Assembly: GCA_022837365.1 (NCBI GenBank)
Contig: JALHHV010000274.1
Span: 1 to 5,873, forward strand
Direction of reading: 5' to 3'
Length of the DNA stretch: 5,873 bases
From: Desulfovibrio sp.
Lineage (GTDB): Bacteria; Desulfobacterota; Desulfovibrionia; Desulfovibrionales; Desulfovibrionaceae
Part shown: positions 1-5,814 of the stretch, piece by piece
Layout: the number at the start of each line of letters is the position of its first letter
Numbering within the stretch: the stretch's first letter is position 1
Notes under the pieces: generated by a model
The model's database searches: none
What the model saw: only the letters and a program-made list of their open reading frames with translations
Told to the model about the DNA's origin: nothing
Position numbers and translations under genes: made by a program

Positions 1-28
1 GGCGAAGTTTGACCGCTCTGCGCACGAT

Positions 29-96
29 GCCCGTAAAGCTCGCAAGCTCGCTTAACGGGCACGCTTCGCGCCCTTCGGGTCGGACGCCAACGGGCG
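29..96. repeat. Dyad-rich non-coding sequence downstream of cooS
   Basis: The 116 bases left of cooS hold no gene I can support. The arms GCCCGTAAAGC (29-39) and GCTTAACGGGC (50-60) are inverted copies with one mismatch and a 10-base loop. Within them AGCTCGC occurs twice in direct orientation (37-43 and 45-51). A second pair, CGCCC (69-73) and GGGCG (92-96), flanks a further small hairpin (CCCTTCGGG, 71-79). AACGGGC is repeated at 54-60 and 89-95. No T-run follows the hairpins in the cooS direction, so this is not a convincing intrinsic terminator. It may be a dispersed palindromic repeat or a structured 3' end of the cooS transcript; I cannot tell which without a genome-wide comparison. Confidence 0.45.
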
Positions 97-116
97 AAAA
101 GACAATTTGAAACGCC

Positions 117-2006
117 CTAGGCGGAAAGGCCCAGCTTCCTGCGCCGCTCCACGATGTGCGCCTCCAGCAGGTCCGCCGCCTTCACCGGGTCCGGCTCCAC
201 CATGAACGCCGCGCCCACCAGACCGTTCAGGCCGTCCACGGCCATGCCGGTGACCACGTCGCTGCCCAGGATGTTGGGCGGCAGGCCGAGGTGGGTGGGA
301 ATGCCGCTGGCCACGGCGTACAGGCCGATGGCCGCCGCCTTTTCCGAGTACCACTCCGGCGACGAGGCCCCCACGGGCAGGTCGCTGATATCCACGCCCA
401 GCGCGTCGGCCAGCAGGCCGCACAGTTGCAGGATGCGCGAATTGTCCACGCAGCTGCCCATGTGCAGCACCGGCGGCACGCCCAGCGCCTTGCACACGGC
501 GGCAAGGCCCGGCCCGGCCATGTCGGCGGCCTCCGGCATGAGCAGCCCGGCCTTGCCCGCCGCCGTGGTCACGCAGCCGGTGGCCAGCACCATGATGTCG
601 CGGCGGATGAGTTCCTTCGCCAGCCCCACGTTGGCGGAATCCTGCATGATCTTGGGGTTGTTGCACCCCACGATGCCCACGAACCCGCGAATCTGCCCGG
701 CCTTCACGGCGTCCAGCAGCGGGGCCGGAGTGCCGCCCAGCGCGGCCAGGATGGCCTCGTTGGAGAAGCCGGTGGTCACGGGCACCGGCTGCACGGGAAT
801 GTTCACCCGCGCAGGGTCGCGCCGGGTGAACGCATCGATGGCCAGCAGCACGATTTCGCGGCACTTTTCCTGCGCGTTGTGGGGGTGCACCTCGATGTGG
901 GTGGCCCCGGTGAACCGGCCCTTGGGCGAGGTGGTCACGAAACGGGTGTGGTAGCAGGCGGCGATGCGCACCAGGCTCGGCATGATGCACTGGTAGTCGG
1001 CCACGATGGCGTCGGCCGCGCCGGTGACGATGGCAAGTTCGGTCATCAGGTGGTTGCCCGCCATGGGAATGCCCTGGCGCATCAGCAGTTCGTTGCCGGT
1101 GCAGCACAGCCCGGCCACGTTGACGGCGGCGGCCCCGGCGTCGCGGGCGGCCTGCTGCACCTCGGGCTCGCGCGCGGCGGCCAGGATCATTTCCGACACC
1201 ACGGGGTTGTGGCCGTGCACCAGGATGTTCACGGCGTCCTCGCGCAGCACGCCCAGGTTCACGGTGGCCTGCCGGGGCATGGGGGTGCCGAACAGGATGT
1301 CCGAAAGCTCGGTGCCGATCATGGACCCGCCCCAGCCGTCGGCCAGCGCGGTGCGCGCGGCGTGGGTCAGCAGGCTGGCGGGGTCGTTGTCGCAGCCCAT
1401 GTGGGTGCGGTGCATCATCTCGGCGATTTCGCGGTCCACGCCGCGCGGGGTCATGCCTAGGCGTTCCCACACTTCGCGGCGGGCCTTGGGCGCGCGCTTC
1501 AGGAAGGCCAGTTCGCTGCGGCGGCTGCCGAAGTCGGCGTAGCAGACCTCAACAAGGTCGCGGGCCACGTCCAGGGTGGGGCGGGTGTCCGCATCGGCCA
1601 CGCCCAGTTCACCGGCGATGCGGCGCAGCTTGGCCTCGTCGCGGATGGCGTAGCCGGGCGCGCGGCCTTCCACCACGGCTTCCAGCGTTTCGATGAGGTC
1701 GCGGCCGTGGTCCGAGTGCCCGGCGGCCCCGCCCGCGATGAACCGCCCGAAGTTGCGGGCCACGATGACGTCGGCGTCCGCCCCGCACACGCCGTAGCGC
1801 ATCTTGCCGTCCTTGCGGTTGGCGATGCGGCAGGGGCCCATGACACAGTTGCGGCAGGTGGTGCCCAGCTCGCAGAACTTGCAGTGGGGCGTCTGCTCGC
1901 GCAGACGGTCCCACGCGGTGGGGATGTTTTCGGCGTCCGCCTTGCGCAGCATCTGCCGCGCGTCTTCCCACAAGGTGCGCTCGTTGTCGGGTGTTCCGGA
2001 ATTCAT
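117..2006 (-). CDS. cooS: Ni-Fe-S carbon monoxide dehydrogenase catalytic subunit
   Basis: This is the anaerobic CO dehydrogenase that interconverts CO + H2O and CO2 + 2 electrons + 2 protons. The family works as a homodimer, usually cytoplasmic. The 629-residue product has all the expected metal ligands. Cys51, 54, 59 and 74 fit cluster B. Cys42 and Cys45 fit the intersubunit cluster D. His266 (in HGHNP), Cys302 (second Cys of LCCTGNE), Cys340, Cys448 (GCNNP), Cys478 (ATGCVT) and Cys519 (GSCVDN) fit the Ni-Fe-S C-cluster. Cys301 is the neighbouring conserved cysteine, and Lys556 (SEKA) matches the catalytic lysine. Cluster D has the C-x2-C spacing known from D. vulgaris, where it is reported as a [2Fe-2S] centre. 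The frame is open to 2093, but the start at 2006 (MNSGTPD) follows a strong AGGGAGGG ribosome site and matches the expected length. Expression is probably CO-induced through the CooA operator at 2172-2187. No ferredoxin-like (cooF) or cooC gene adjoins it in the window. Confidence 0.97.
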   Translation of the reverse strand: MNSGTPDNERTLWEDARQMLRKADAENIPTAWDRLREQTPHCKFCELGTTCRNCVMGPCRIANRKDGKMRYGVCGADADVIVARNFGRFIAGGAAGHSDHGRDLIETLEAVVEGRAPGYAIRDEAKLRRIAGELGVADADTRPTLDVARDLVEVCYADFGSRRSELAFLKRAPKARREVWERLGMTPRGVDREIAEMMHRTHMGCDNDPASLLTHAARTALADGWGGSMIGTELSDILFGTPMPRQATVNLGVLREDAVNILVHGHNPVVSEMILAAAREPEVQQAARDAGAAAVNVAGLCCTGNELLMRQGIPMAGNHLMTELAIVTGAADAIVADYQCIMPSLVRIAACYHTRFVTTSPKGRFTGATHIEVHPHNAQEKCREIVLLAIDAFTRRDPARVNIPVQPVPVTTGFSNEAILAALGGTPAPLLDAVKAGQIRGFVGIVGCNNPKIMQDSANVGLAKELIRRDIMVLATGCVTTAAGKAGLLMPEAADMAGPGLAAVCKALGVPPVLHMGSCVDNSRILQLCGLLADALGVDISDLPVGASSPEWYSEKAAAIGLYAVASGIPTHLGLPPNILGSDVVTGMAVDGLNGLVGAAFMVEPDPVKAADLLEAHIVERRRKLGLSA

Positions 2007-2017
2007 GTTGCCCTCCC
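2007..2017 (-). promoter_or_regulatory. Ribosome binding site of cooS
   Basis: On the minus strand GGGAGGG (2017-2011) lies four bases before the ATG at 2006. It fixes the start against the in-frame ATG 29 codons upstream at 2093, whose extra residues are Arg/Pro-rich and unlike the CooS family. Confidence 0.85.
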
Positions 2018-2025
2018 TGGGCCGT

Positions 2026-2041
2026 GGCCCCGCACGGGGCC
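2026..2041 (-). promoter_or_regulatory. GC hairpin in the cooS leader
   Basis: GGCCCC (2026-2031) and GGGGCC (2036-2041) form a perfect 6-bp stem with a 4-base loop. It sits just upstream of the cooS ribosome binding site. It could affect translation initiation or leader stability, but in such GC-rich DNA it may also be incidental. Confidence 0.35.
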
Positions 2042-2131
2042 GCTGCGGTTGCACCACGTCCGCTGCCGTTTCCCGCGACGCGTGCGGACGCATCCGCCGC
2101 CCCCGCGCGTCCTCTCCTGCGCGCGGGCGGC

Positions 2132-2150
2132 ACTGTATGGCGCGAACGTA
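2132..2150 (-). promoter_or_regulatory. Candidate -10 region(s) of the cooS promoter
   Basis: Two weak -10 candidates follow the CooA operator on the minus strand. TACGTT (2150-2145) would start transcription near 2138, putting the operator centre at about -41.5. That is the class II position expected for a CRP-family activator overlapping the -35. TACAGT (2137-2132) is a slightly better hexamer, but would put the operator at about -54.5. I prefer the first on spacing. No good -35 box is seen, which suits an activator-dependent promoter. The leader would be about 130 bases. Confidence 0.4.
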
Positions 2151-2171
2151 ACGCGGCAGGGCGCTGGAGTA

Positions 2172-2187
2172 TGTCGGCTAGCCGACA
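2172..2187. promoter_or_regulatory. CooA operator upstream of cooS
   Basis: TGTCGGCTAGCCGACA is a perfect 16-bp palindrome, with 7-bp half-sites TGTCGGC around a TA centre. It matches, from memory, the CooA recognition consensus reported for Rhodospirillum and Desulfovibrio (TGTCGG half-sites with dyad symmetry). It lies 166 bases before the cooS start and about 140 bases after the cooA stop. The nearest plausible target is cooS on the minus strand, since no plus-strand gene begins until 4289. I saw no second full site in the window, so CooA does not obviously regulate its own gene or mtnA from here. Confidence 0.9.
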
Positions 2188-2329
2188 GAAGGCGCGAAGT
2201 TGCGAAAAAAAGGGGTGGGCGGGAAGAACGGCGGGAAAAGCCGGGGGAAAGCCGATGGAGGGAGGACGGGAAAAGACAGGAAAACCGGGAGGGCCGGTGA
2301 AAAACGGGGCGGCGCGGAAGCGGGCCGGG
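2188..2329 (-). other. Pyrimidine-rich spacer between cooA and the cooS operator
   Basis: No gene is seen here. The minus strand, which is the transcript sense for cooA, is strongly C/T-rich and G-poor. It has runs of T such as the seven at 2211-2205. C-rich, G-poor RNA just after a stop codon is the type of sequence used for Rho loading, so a Rho-dependent end for the mtnA-cooA transcript is possible. This is inferred from composition only. Confidence 0.3.
2281..2298 (-). terminator. Weak candidate intrinsic terminator after cooA
   Basis: On the minus strand ACCGG (2298-2294) and CCGGT (2288-2284) form a 5-bp stem with a 5-base loop. It begins about 32 bases after the cooA stop and is followed by TTT, then CC. 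The stem and U-tract are both short, so termination would be partial at best. Confidence 0.3.
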
Positions 2330-3019
2330 CTACGCGCTGGCCAGTTCGCGCAGGCGGTCCATGTCGCGGACGCGGTAGGTTCCGCGCCCCATGCGGTCGA
2401 GGATGCCGGAGCGGATCATGTCGTTGAGCAGGGTGGACACGGTCTGGCGGGTGGCCCCCACCATGCCCGCCAACTGTTCCGTGGTCAGGTCCAGCCGGAT
2501 GATCTGGCCGCTGCCGGGCTGCACCGGCCGGGGGGGCATGGCGTGCCGTTTGTCCGGCGCATGGGCGGGGGCGTCCGGAGTGCCGGGGGCATCGGGGGCA
2601 TTGGGGGCATCGGGGGCCGCGTCGCCGGAGCCCGCCCGTTCCGCCTGTTCCAGCAGCAGGGCGGCCAGGCGGGTGTTGCTGTCGCGGAACACCAGCCCTT
2701 CGATGAGGAAGAAGGTGGAGCGCAGCATCTGCCCCAGCACCCGGACCATGATGGCCGAAACCTCGGGCAGGTCGGTCATGCGGCGGCGGAAGGCGCGGGT
2801 GTCGGCCAGCAGCACTTCTCCGTCGGCCAGGGCCTGCACGTGCGCCCCGGTGTGGCTGCTGTAGATGTCGCCCCGCTCCAGAAAGGCCAGGGTGAATTCC
2901 TTGCCGCCGTACGAAAGGTACACCCGGAACCGCCCGGACTTCACCACCAGCACCAGGTCTTCCTGCTCGTCGGGCCAGAAGATGCCCTGCCCGCGCGCCA
3001 CCCGGCGCACGGCGAACAT
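2330..3019 (-). CDS. cooA: CooA-like CO-sensing heme transcription activator, N-terminus apparently lost
   Basis: This is a CRP/FNR-family regulator closely resembling CooA, a dimer that binds CO at heme and then activates CO-oxidation genes. Counting from the ATG at 3019 (229 residues), the effector domain spans about 1-100. His56 in GDIYSSHTG aligns with heme ligand His77 of Rhodospirillum CooA; the redox-switch Cys75 is replaced by Ser54. The dimerisation helix follows, with Gly96 aligning with Gly117. A helix-turn-helix lies at about 179-205, with RQTVSTLLN resembling RQTTSTALN of CooA. An insert of about 30 Ala/Pro/Asp-rich residues (about 130-170) separates helix and DNA-binding domain. 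CooA-like sequence extends 15 codons upstream to about 3064 ([10 protein letters not shown]), but that stretch has no ATG, GTG or TTG start, only CTG. The ATG at 3019 has no clear ribosome site and omits helix A and the N-terminal proline heme ligand. The upstream frame overlaps mtnA. Family identity is firm; a functional full-length product is doubtful. Confidence 0.85.
   Translation of the reverse strand: MFAVRRVARGQGIFWPDEQEDLVLVVKSGRFRVYLSYGGKEFTLAFLERGDIYSSHTGAHVQALADGEVLLADTRAFRRRMTDLPEVSAIMVRVLGQMLRSTFFLIEGLVFRDSNTRLAALLLEQAERAGSGDAAPDAPNAPDAPGTPDAPAHAPDKRHAMPPRPVQPGSGQIIRLDLTTEQLAGMVGATRQTVSTLLNDMIRSGILDRMGRGTYRVRDMDRLRELASA
2585..2620. repeat. 9-bp tandem repeat inside cooA
   Basis: Four tandem units of the form GGGGGCATC occupy 2585-2593, 2594-2602, 2603-2611 and 2612-2620; the third base varies in one and the last unit is diverged. 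Nine bases keep the frame. On the coding strand each unit gives Ala-Pro plus a variable residue, mostly Asp or Asn, and similar Asp-Ala-Pro codons continue outside the perfect units. It encodes much of the flexible hinge insert between CooA's dimerisation helix and its DNA-binding domain. Confidence 0.8.
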
Positions 3020-4044
3020 CTCGCGCAGGGGGGCGCATTCGGGGCGCTCCAGCGCTTCCAGCAGGTGACGATGCCCGCGATGAGCCGGGCCGGGGTCACG
3101 TCGAAGGCGAAGTTGAACACCGGCACCCCGTCGGGGGTGACCTGGGTGTCGCCCACGTGGGTCACCTCGCGCGGGGTGCGGTCCTCGATGGGGATGTGGT
3201 CGCCGTCGGGGGTGTCCCTGTCGATGGTGGACAGCGGCGCGGCCACGTAGAACGGCACGCCGTGCTCGCGGGCCAGCAGGGCCACGGAATAGGTGCCGAT
3301 CTTGTTGGCGGCGTCGCCGTTGGCGGCGATGCGGTCGGCCCCCACCACCACCTTCTGCACCATGCCCTTGCGCATCAGGTGGCCGCAGGCGTTGTCGCAG
3401 GCCACGGTGACCGGGATGTGGTCCTCGTGCAGCTCGAAGGCGGTCAGCCGCGCGCCCTGCAGGAAGGGGCGCGTCTCGTTGGCGATGACCGAAATGTTCT
3501 TGCCCGCGTCCACCGCGCCCCGGATGACCCCCAGCGCCGTGCCGTACCCGGCGGTGGCCAGCGCGCCCGCGTTGCAGTGGGTCATCACCGTGTCGCCGTC
3601 GTCGATCAGGGCCGCGCCGTGGCGGCCCATGGCCCGGTTGATCTCGATGTCGTCGCGGTGGATGCGCCGCGCCTCCGATTCCCACAGCGAGATCAGCGTG
3701 GCGAAGGGCGCGTGCCCGGCGGTCTTCCAGACCTTGCGCATGCGGTCCACGGCCCAGCGCAGGTTCACCGCCGTGGGCCGCGCGGCGGCGATGCGTCCCA
3801 GCAGGCCGTCCAGCACGGGGTGCCAGTGGTCGCCCGCCTCGGCGGCCTCGTAGGCGGCCAGCACGCAGCCCCACGCGGCGGTGACGCCGATGGCCGGAGC
3901 CCCGCGCACCACCATGACTTGCAAGGCGGTGACGATGTCTTCCGTGGTCCGGCAGACGAACTCTTCCTGCCGGGTGGGCAGCAGCCGCTGGTCGAGCAGG
4001 ATCAGGGCGCGCTGGGCGGCGTCGTAGCGGATATGGTGTTCCAT
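2941..4044 (-). CDS. mtnA: S-methyl-5-thioribose-1-phosphate isomerase, aberrant C-terminus
   Basis: MtnA converts 5-methylthioribose-1-phosphate to 5-methylthioribulose-1-phosphate in the methionine salvage (methylthioadenosine recycling) pathway. It belongs to the eIF2B-alpha-like family. The reading frame gives 367 residues. Hallmarks include [10 protein letters not shown] (45-54), the catalytic cysteine Cys157 in [10 protein letters not shown], and the catalytic aspartate Asp237 in [18 protein letters not shown] (234-251). The family's late motif [11 protein letters not shown] is at 312-322. Family-like sequence stops at Thr327 (codon ends at 3064). The last 40 residues are Cys/Trp/Arg-rich and are simply cooA DNA read in another frame, ending at a TGA at 2941-2943. 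The expected final 20-25 residues of the family are missing. The ATG at 4044 follows GGAGG four bases upstream. The catalytic core is complete, but the altered tail may destabilise the protein. mtnA and cooA must share a transcript. Confidence 0.88.
   Translation of the reverse strand: MEHHIRYDAAQRALILLDQRLLPTRQEEFVCRTTEDIVTALQVMVVRGAPAIGVTAAWGCVLAAYEAAEAGDHWHPVLDGLLGRIAAARPTAVNLRWAVDRMRKVWKTAGHAPFATLISLWESEARRIHRDDIEINRAMGRHGAALIDDGDTVMTHCNAGALATAGYGTALGVIRGAVDAGKNISVIANETRPFLQGARLTAFELHEDHIPVTVACDNACGHLMRKGMVQKVVVGADRIAANGDAANKIGTYSVALLAREHGVPFYVAAPLSTIDRDTPDGDHIPIEDRTPREVTHVGDTQVTPDGVPVFNFAFDVTPARLIAGIVTCWKRWSAPNAPPCARCSPCAGWRAGRASSGPTSRKTWCWW
3028..3070 (-). other. Out-of-frame mtnA/cooA junction
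   Basis: Reading the minus strand, codons up to ACC (3066-3064) spell the MtnA sequence [14 protein letters not shown]. From CTG CTG GAA (3064-3056), in the frame one base earlier, the sequence is CooA-like ([10 protein letters not shown]). No stop, spacer or standard start codon separates the two. The mtnA frame then runs about 120 bases into cooA before stopping. A run of six C (3033-3028 on the minus strand) lies just downstream, but both homologies have already switched before it, so slippage there does not explain the junction. The simplest reading is a deletion removing the mtnA 3' end, the spacer and the cooA start. Confidence 0.6.
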
Positions 4045-4180
4045 GGGGCCTCCGTGGAATGGGCGCGTGGTGTGGGGCGTGACGGGCAAGGCGCGCGGGG
4101 CGCGGCAAGCGCCTTCCCCCGCAGGGTGTACCGTCCCGGAGGCGACTCGGCAAGGCCGCGTCGGCACCGTGTCGCTGCAT

Positions 4181-4207
4181 TTCGCATACTGTATACAATT
4201 ATTGACA
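4181..4207. promoter_or_regulatory. AT-rich promoter/operator patch between mtnA and trpB
   Basis: The 244-base divergent spacer (4045-4288) holds no gene and is GC-rich except here. The palindrome TGTATACA (4190-4197) resembles operators of GntR-family regulators. TTGACA (4202-4207) is a perfect -35 hexamer for trpB, but the best -10 at 17-base spacing (CATGAG, 4225-4230) is poor. TACAAT (4194-4199, plus) and AATAAT on the minus strand (within 4197-4205) are good -10-like hexamers lacking a clear -35. ACTGTAT (4188-4194) has an inverted copy ATACAGT at 4254-4260. Promoters for both genes probably lie here; exact starts are not resolved. I saw no SAM riboswitch or trp attenuator. Confidence 0.5.
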
Positions 4208-4288
4208 GCCAGCCCGGTTCGCGGCATGAGCACTCCATCACACCGTATTCTTCATACAGTCCCGCGCACAGCAAGAGGAGCTTCGTTC

Positions 4289-5611
4289 ATGTCCGGCACT
4301 TCTTCGCAGTCTTCCCGGCCCGGCCTGCCCGGCTTCGTGTCCCTGGCCTCCGACGGCGGCGTGGCCGCCCGCGCCGCCGCCTCCCGTCCGGCATCTCCCT
4401 TGGCGTCTCCCCCTGCGCTGGACGGCATGTTTGGCCCCTACGGCGGGCAGTACGTGCCGGAGCACATCAAGCCCGTGCTCGACGAACTGGCCGCCACCTT
4501 CGAGCGCTATCACGCCGACCCGGACTTCCTGGCCGAGCTGGACTATTACCTGACCCGCTACTCCGGCCGCCAGACACCGCTGTTCCTGTGCGCCAACCTT
4601 ACCGCGCGCCTGGGCGGGGCGAAGATCTACCTCAAGCGCGAAGACCTGAACCACCTTGGCGCGCACAAGGTGAACAACACCATCGGCCAGATATTGCTGG
4701 CGAAACGCATGGGCAAGAAGAAGGTCATCGCGGAAACGGGCGCGGGCCAGCACGGCGTGGCCACCGCCGCCACTGCCGCGCTCATGGGCATGCGCTGCAC
4801 CATTCACATGGGCGCGGAGGACATGGAGCGCCAGAAGCTGAACGTGTTCCGCATGCGCATGATGGGCGCGGACGTGGTGCCCGCCATGAGCGGCCAGCGC
4901 ACCCTGAAGGAGGCCGTGGACGAAGCCCTGGCCGCCTGGCTGGGCGACGCGGAGAACACCTTCTACCTGCTGGGTTCCGCCGTGGGGCCGCACCCCTACC
5001 CGCGCATGGTGCGGCACTTCCAGTCGGTCATCGGGCGCGAGGCCCGCGCCCAGATGCTGGAGGCCGAAGGCCGCCTGCCCGACTGCGCCGTGGCCTGTGT
5101 GGGCGGGGGTTCCAACGCCATCGGCCTGTTCGCGGACTTCATCGGGGATGCGGGCGTGCGGCTCATCGGCGTGGAACCGGCCGGGCGCGGCCTGACCTAC
5201 GGCGACCACGCGGCCACCCTGTGCATGGGCTCGCCGGGCGTCATGCACGGGTTCCACTCCTACATGCTCAAGGACGAAACGGGCGAACCGGCCGCCGTGT
5301 ACTCCATTTCGGCCGGGCTGGACTACCCCGGCGTGGGGCCGGAGCACAGCCACCTCAAGGACATGGGCCGCGCCGAGTACGCCAGCGTGACCGACGTGGA
5401 AGCGCTGGACGCCTTCTTCGTCCTGTCCCGGACGGAGGGCATCATCCCCGCGCTGGAATCGTCCCACGCCCTGGCCCACGCCATGAAGTTGGCCCCGGCC
5501 ATGGGCAGGGACGCCATCATTCTGGTGAACCTGTCCGGCCGGGGCGACAAGGACGTGGCCCAGGTGGAGGAAATGGTCAGCGCCGGGCTGGTCACCCCGC
5601 CCACGCTGTAG
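4289..5611 (+). CDS. trpB: Tryptophan synthase beta chain
   Basis: TrpB is a pyridoxal-phosphate enzyme that condenses indole with L-serine to give L-tryptophan, normally in an alpha2-beta2 complex with TrpA. The 440-residue product shows [11 protein letters not shown] at 48-58 and the cofactor lysine Lys127 in HLGAHKVNN. It also has the catalytic glutamate Glu149 in AETGAGQHG, the phosphate-binding loop GGGSNAIG (272-279), and Ser416 in NLSGRGDKD. This is the classical TrpB1 type. The ATG at 4289 follows GAGGAG eight bases upstream; the frame is open further left, but without support. Compared with about 397 residues in enterobacteria, it has about 40 extra Ala/Ser/Pro-rich N-terminal residues, which show no targeting signal I can recognise. 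No trpA or other trp gene is in the window. A strong terminator follows, so it is likely monocistronic. It may be a second copy, or used for indole salvage; that is inference. Confidence 0.97.
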   Translation: MSGTSSQSSRPGLPGFVSLASDGGVAARAAASRPASPLASPPALDGMFGPYGGQYVPEHIKPVLDELAATFERYHADPDFLAELDYYLTRYSGRQTPLFLCANLTARLGGAKIYLKREDLNHLGAHKVNNTIGQILLAKRMGKKKVIAETGAGQHGVATAATAALMGMRCTIHMGAEDMERQKLNVFRMRMMGADVVPAMSGQRTLKEAVDEALAAWLGDAENTFYLLGSAVGPHPYPRMVRHFQSVIGREARAQMLEAEGRLPDCAVACVGGGSNAIGLFADFIGDAGVRLIGVEPAGRGLTYGDHAATLCMGSPGVMHGFHSYMLKDETGEPAAVYSISAGLDYPGVGPEHSHLKDMGRAEYASVTDVEALDAFFVLSRTEGIIPALESSHALAHAMKLAPAMGRDAIILVNLSGRGDKDVAQVEEMVSAGLVTPPTL

Positions 5612-5628
5612 GTCTTGCCCGAATCATC

Positions 5629-5680
5629 GCCGGTTGCCGGGCGGGCGCGGGCCCTGCCCGGCAACCGGCTGCAAGTTTTT
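5629..5680 (+). terminator. Intrinsic terminator of trpB
   Basis: Perfect 14-bp inverted arms GCCGGTTGCCGGGC (5629-5642) and GCCCGGCAACCGGC (5656-5669) enclose a 13-base GC-rich loop, starting 18 bases after the trpB stop. A run of five T follows at 5676-5680 after a 6-base gap. The stem is strong; the gap before the U-tract is a little long for an ideal terminator. Confidence 0.88.
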
Positions 5681-5707
5681 ACATCTGCAAATTCAGTGTG
5701 TTGCCTG

Positions 5708-5765
5708 TAAAATGCGCGCTGTCTGAAAAAAGGTTGTTGACCTTGGCGGGCGATACGCATAGATA
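5708..5765 (+). promoter_or_regulatory. Candidate promoter for a gene beyond the right edge
   Basis: TTGACC (5737-5742) is followed after exactly 17 bases by TAGATA (5760-5765), a weak -10. An A-tract (5725-5731) lies just upstream like an UP element, and a GC-rich stretch follows the -10. An alternative is TAAAAT (5708-5713), a good -10 with only a poor -35 (CTGCAA, 5685-5690). No coding sequence begins in the 260 bases after trpB. The layout would suit a strong, growth-regulated promoter, for example of a stable RNA, but nothing in the window proves it. Confidence 0.4.
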
Positions 5766-5786
5766 CCCGCTTCCGCGCCGACGACC

Positions 5787-5814
5787 GGCGGCAGCGCGCG
5801 AACAGCGCGCCGCC
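5787..5814 (+). other. Hairpin in the presumed leader of the next transcript
   Basis: GGCGGC (5787-5792) pairs with GCCGCC (5809-5814). Inside, GCGC (5794-5797) pairs with GCGC (5805-5808) across a single bulged A, leaving a 7-base loop. No T-run follows, so it is not a terminator. It lies about 25 bases downstream of the candidate promoter and could be a structured leader. The remaining bases to 5873 show no gene. Confidence 0.4.

Noticed and set aside
69..100. Intrinsic terminator for cooS from the CGCCC/GGGCG dyad
   Set aside because: On the minus strand the T-run comes before the hairpin rather than after it, and the plus strand has A's after it, so it fits neither direction.
156..1460. 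Long plus-strand open frame (434 codons) antisense to cooS
   Set aside because: Its product is His/Gly/Arg-rich with no family resemblance, as expected for an antisense frame of a very GC-rich gene; CooS on the other strand has every metal ligand.
3028..3033. Six-C run as a programmed frameshift or phase-variation site joining MtnA and CooA
   Set aside because: Both homologies have already changed over about 30 bases before the run, so slippage there would not restore either protein. The run is also short.
1991..3250. Plus-strand frame of 419 codons across the cooS promoter and cooA
   Set aside because: It is low-complexity Gly/Ala/Arg/Gln sequence that crosses the CooA operator and is antisense to recognisable CooA coding; there is no ribosome site.
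4045..4180. SAM riboswitch upstream of mtnA
   Set aside because: The GC-rich leader lacks the conserved core sequences and helices I would expect for SAM-I-type elements.
2330..4198. One 622-residue protein including CooA
   Set aside because: Only the last 244 residues resemble a protein family. The upstream part is mtnA DNA read in the wrong frame, giving Arg/Gly/His-rich sequence from a TTG start.
4238..5479. Long minus-strand open frame antisense to trpB
   Set aside because: Composition is biased (His, Gly, Val, Arg) with no recognisable motif; TrpB on the plus strand is unmistakable.
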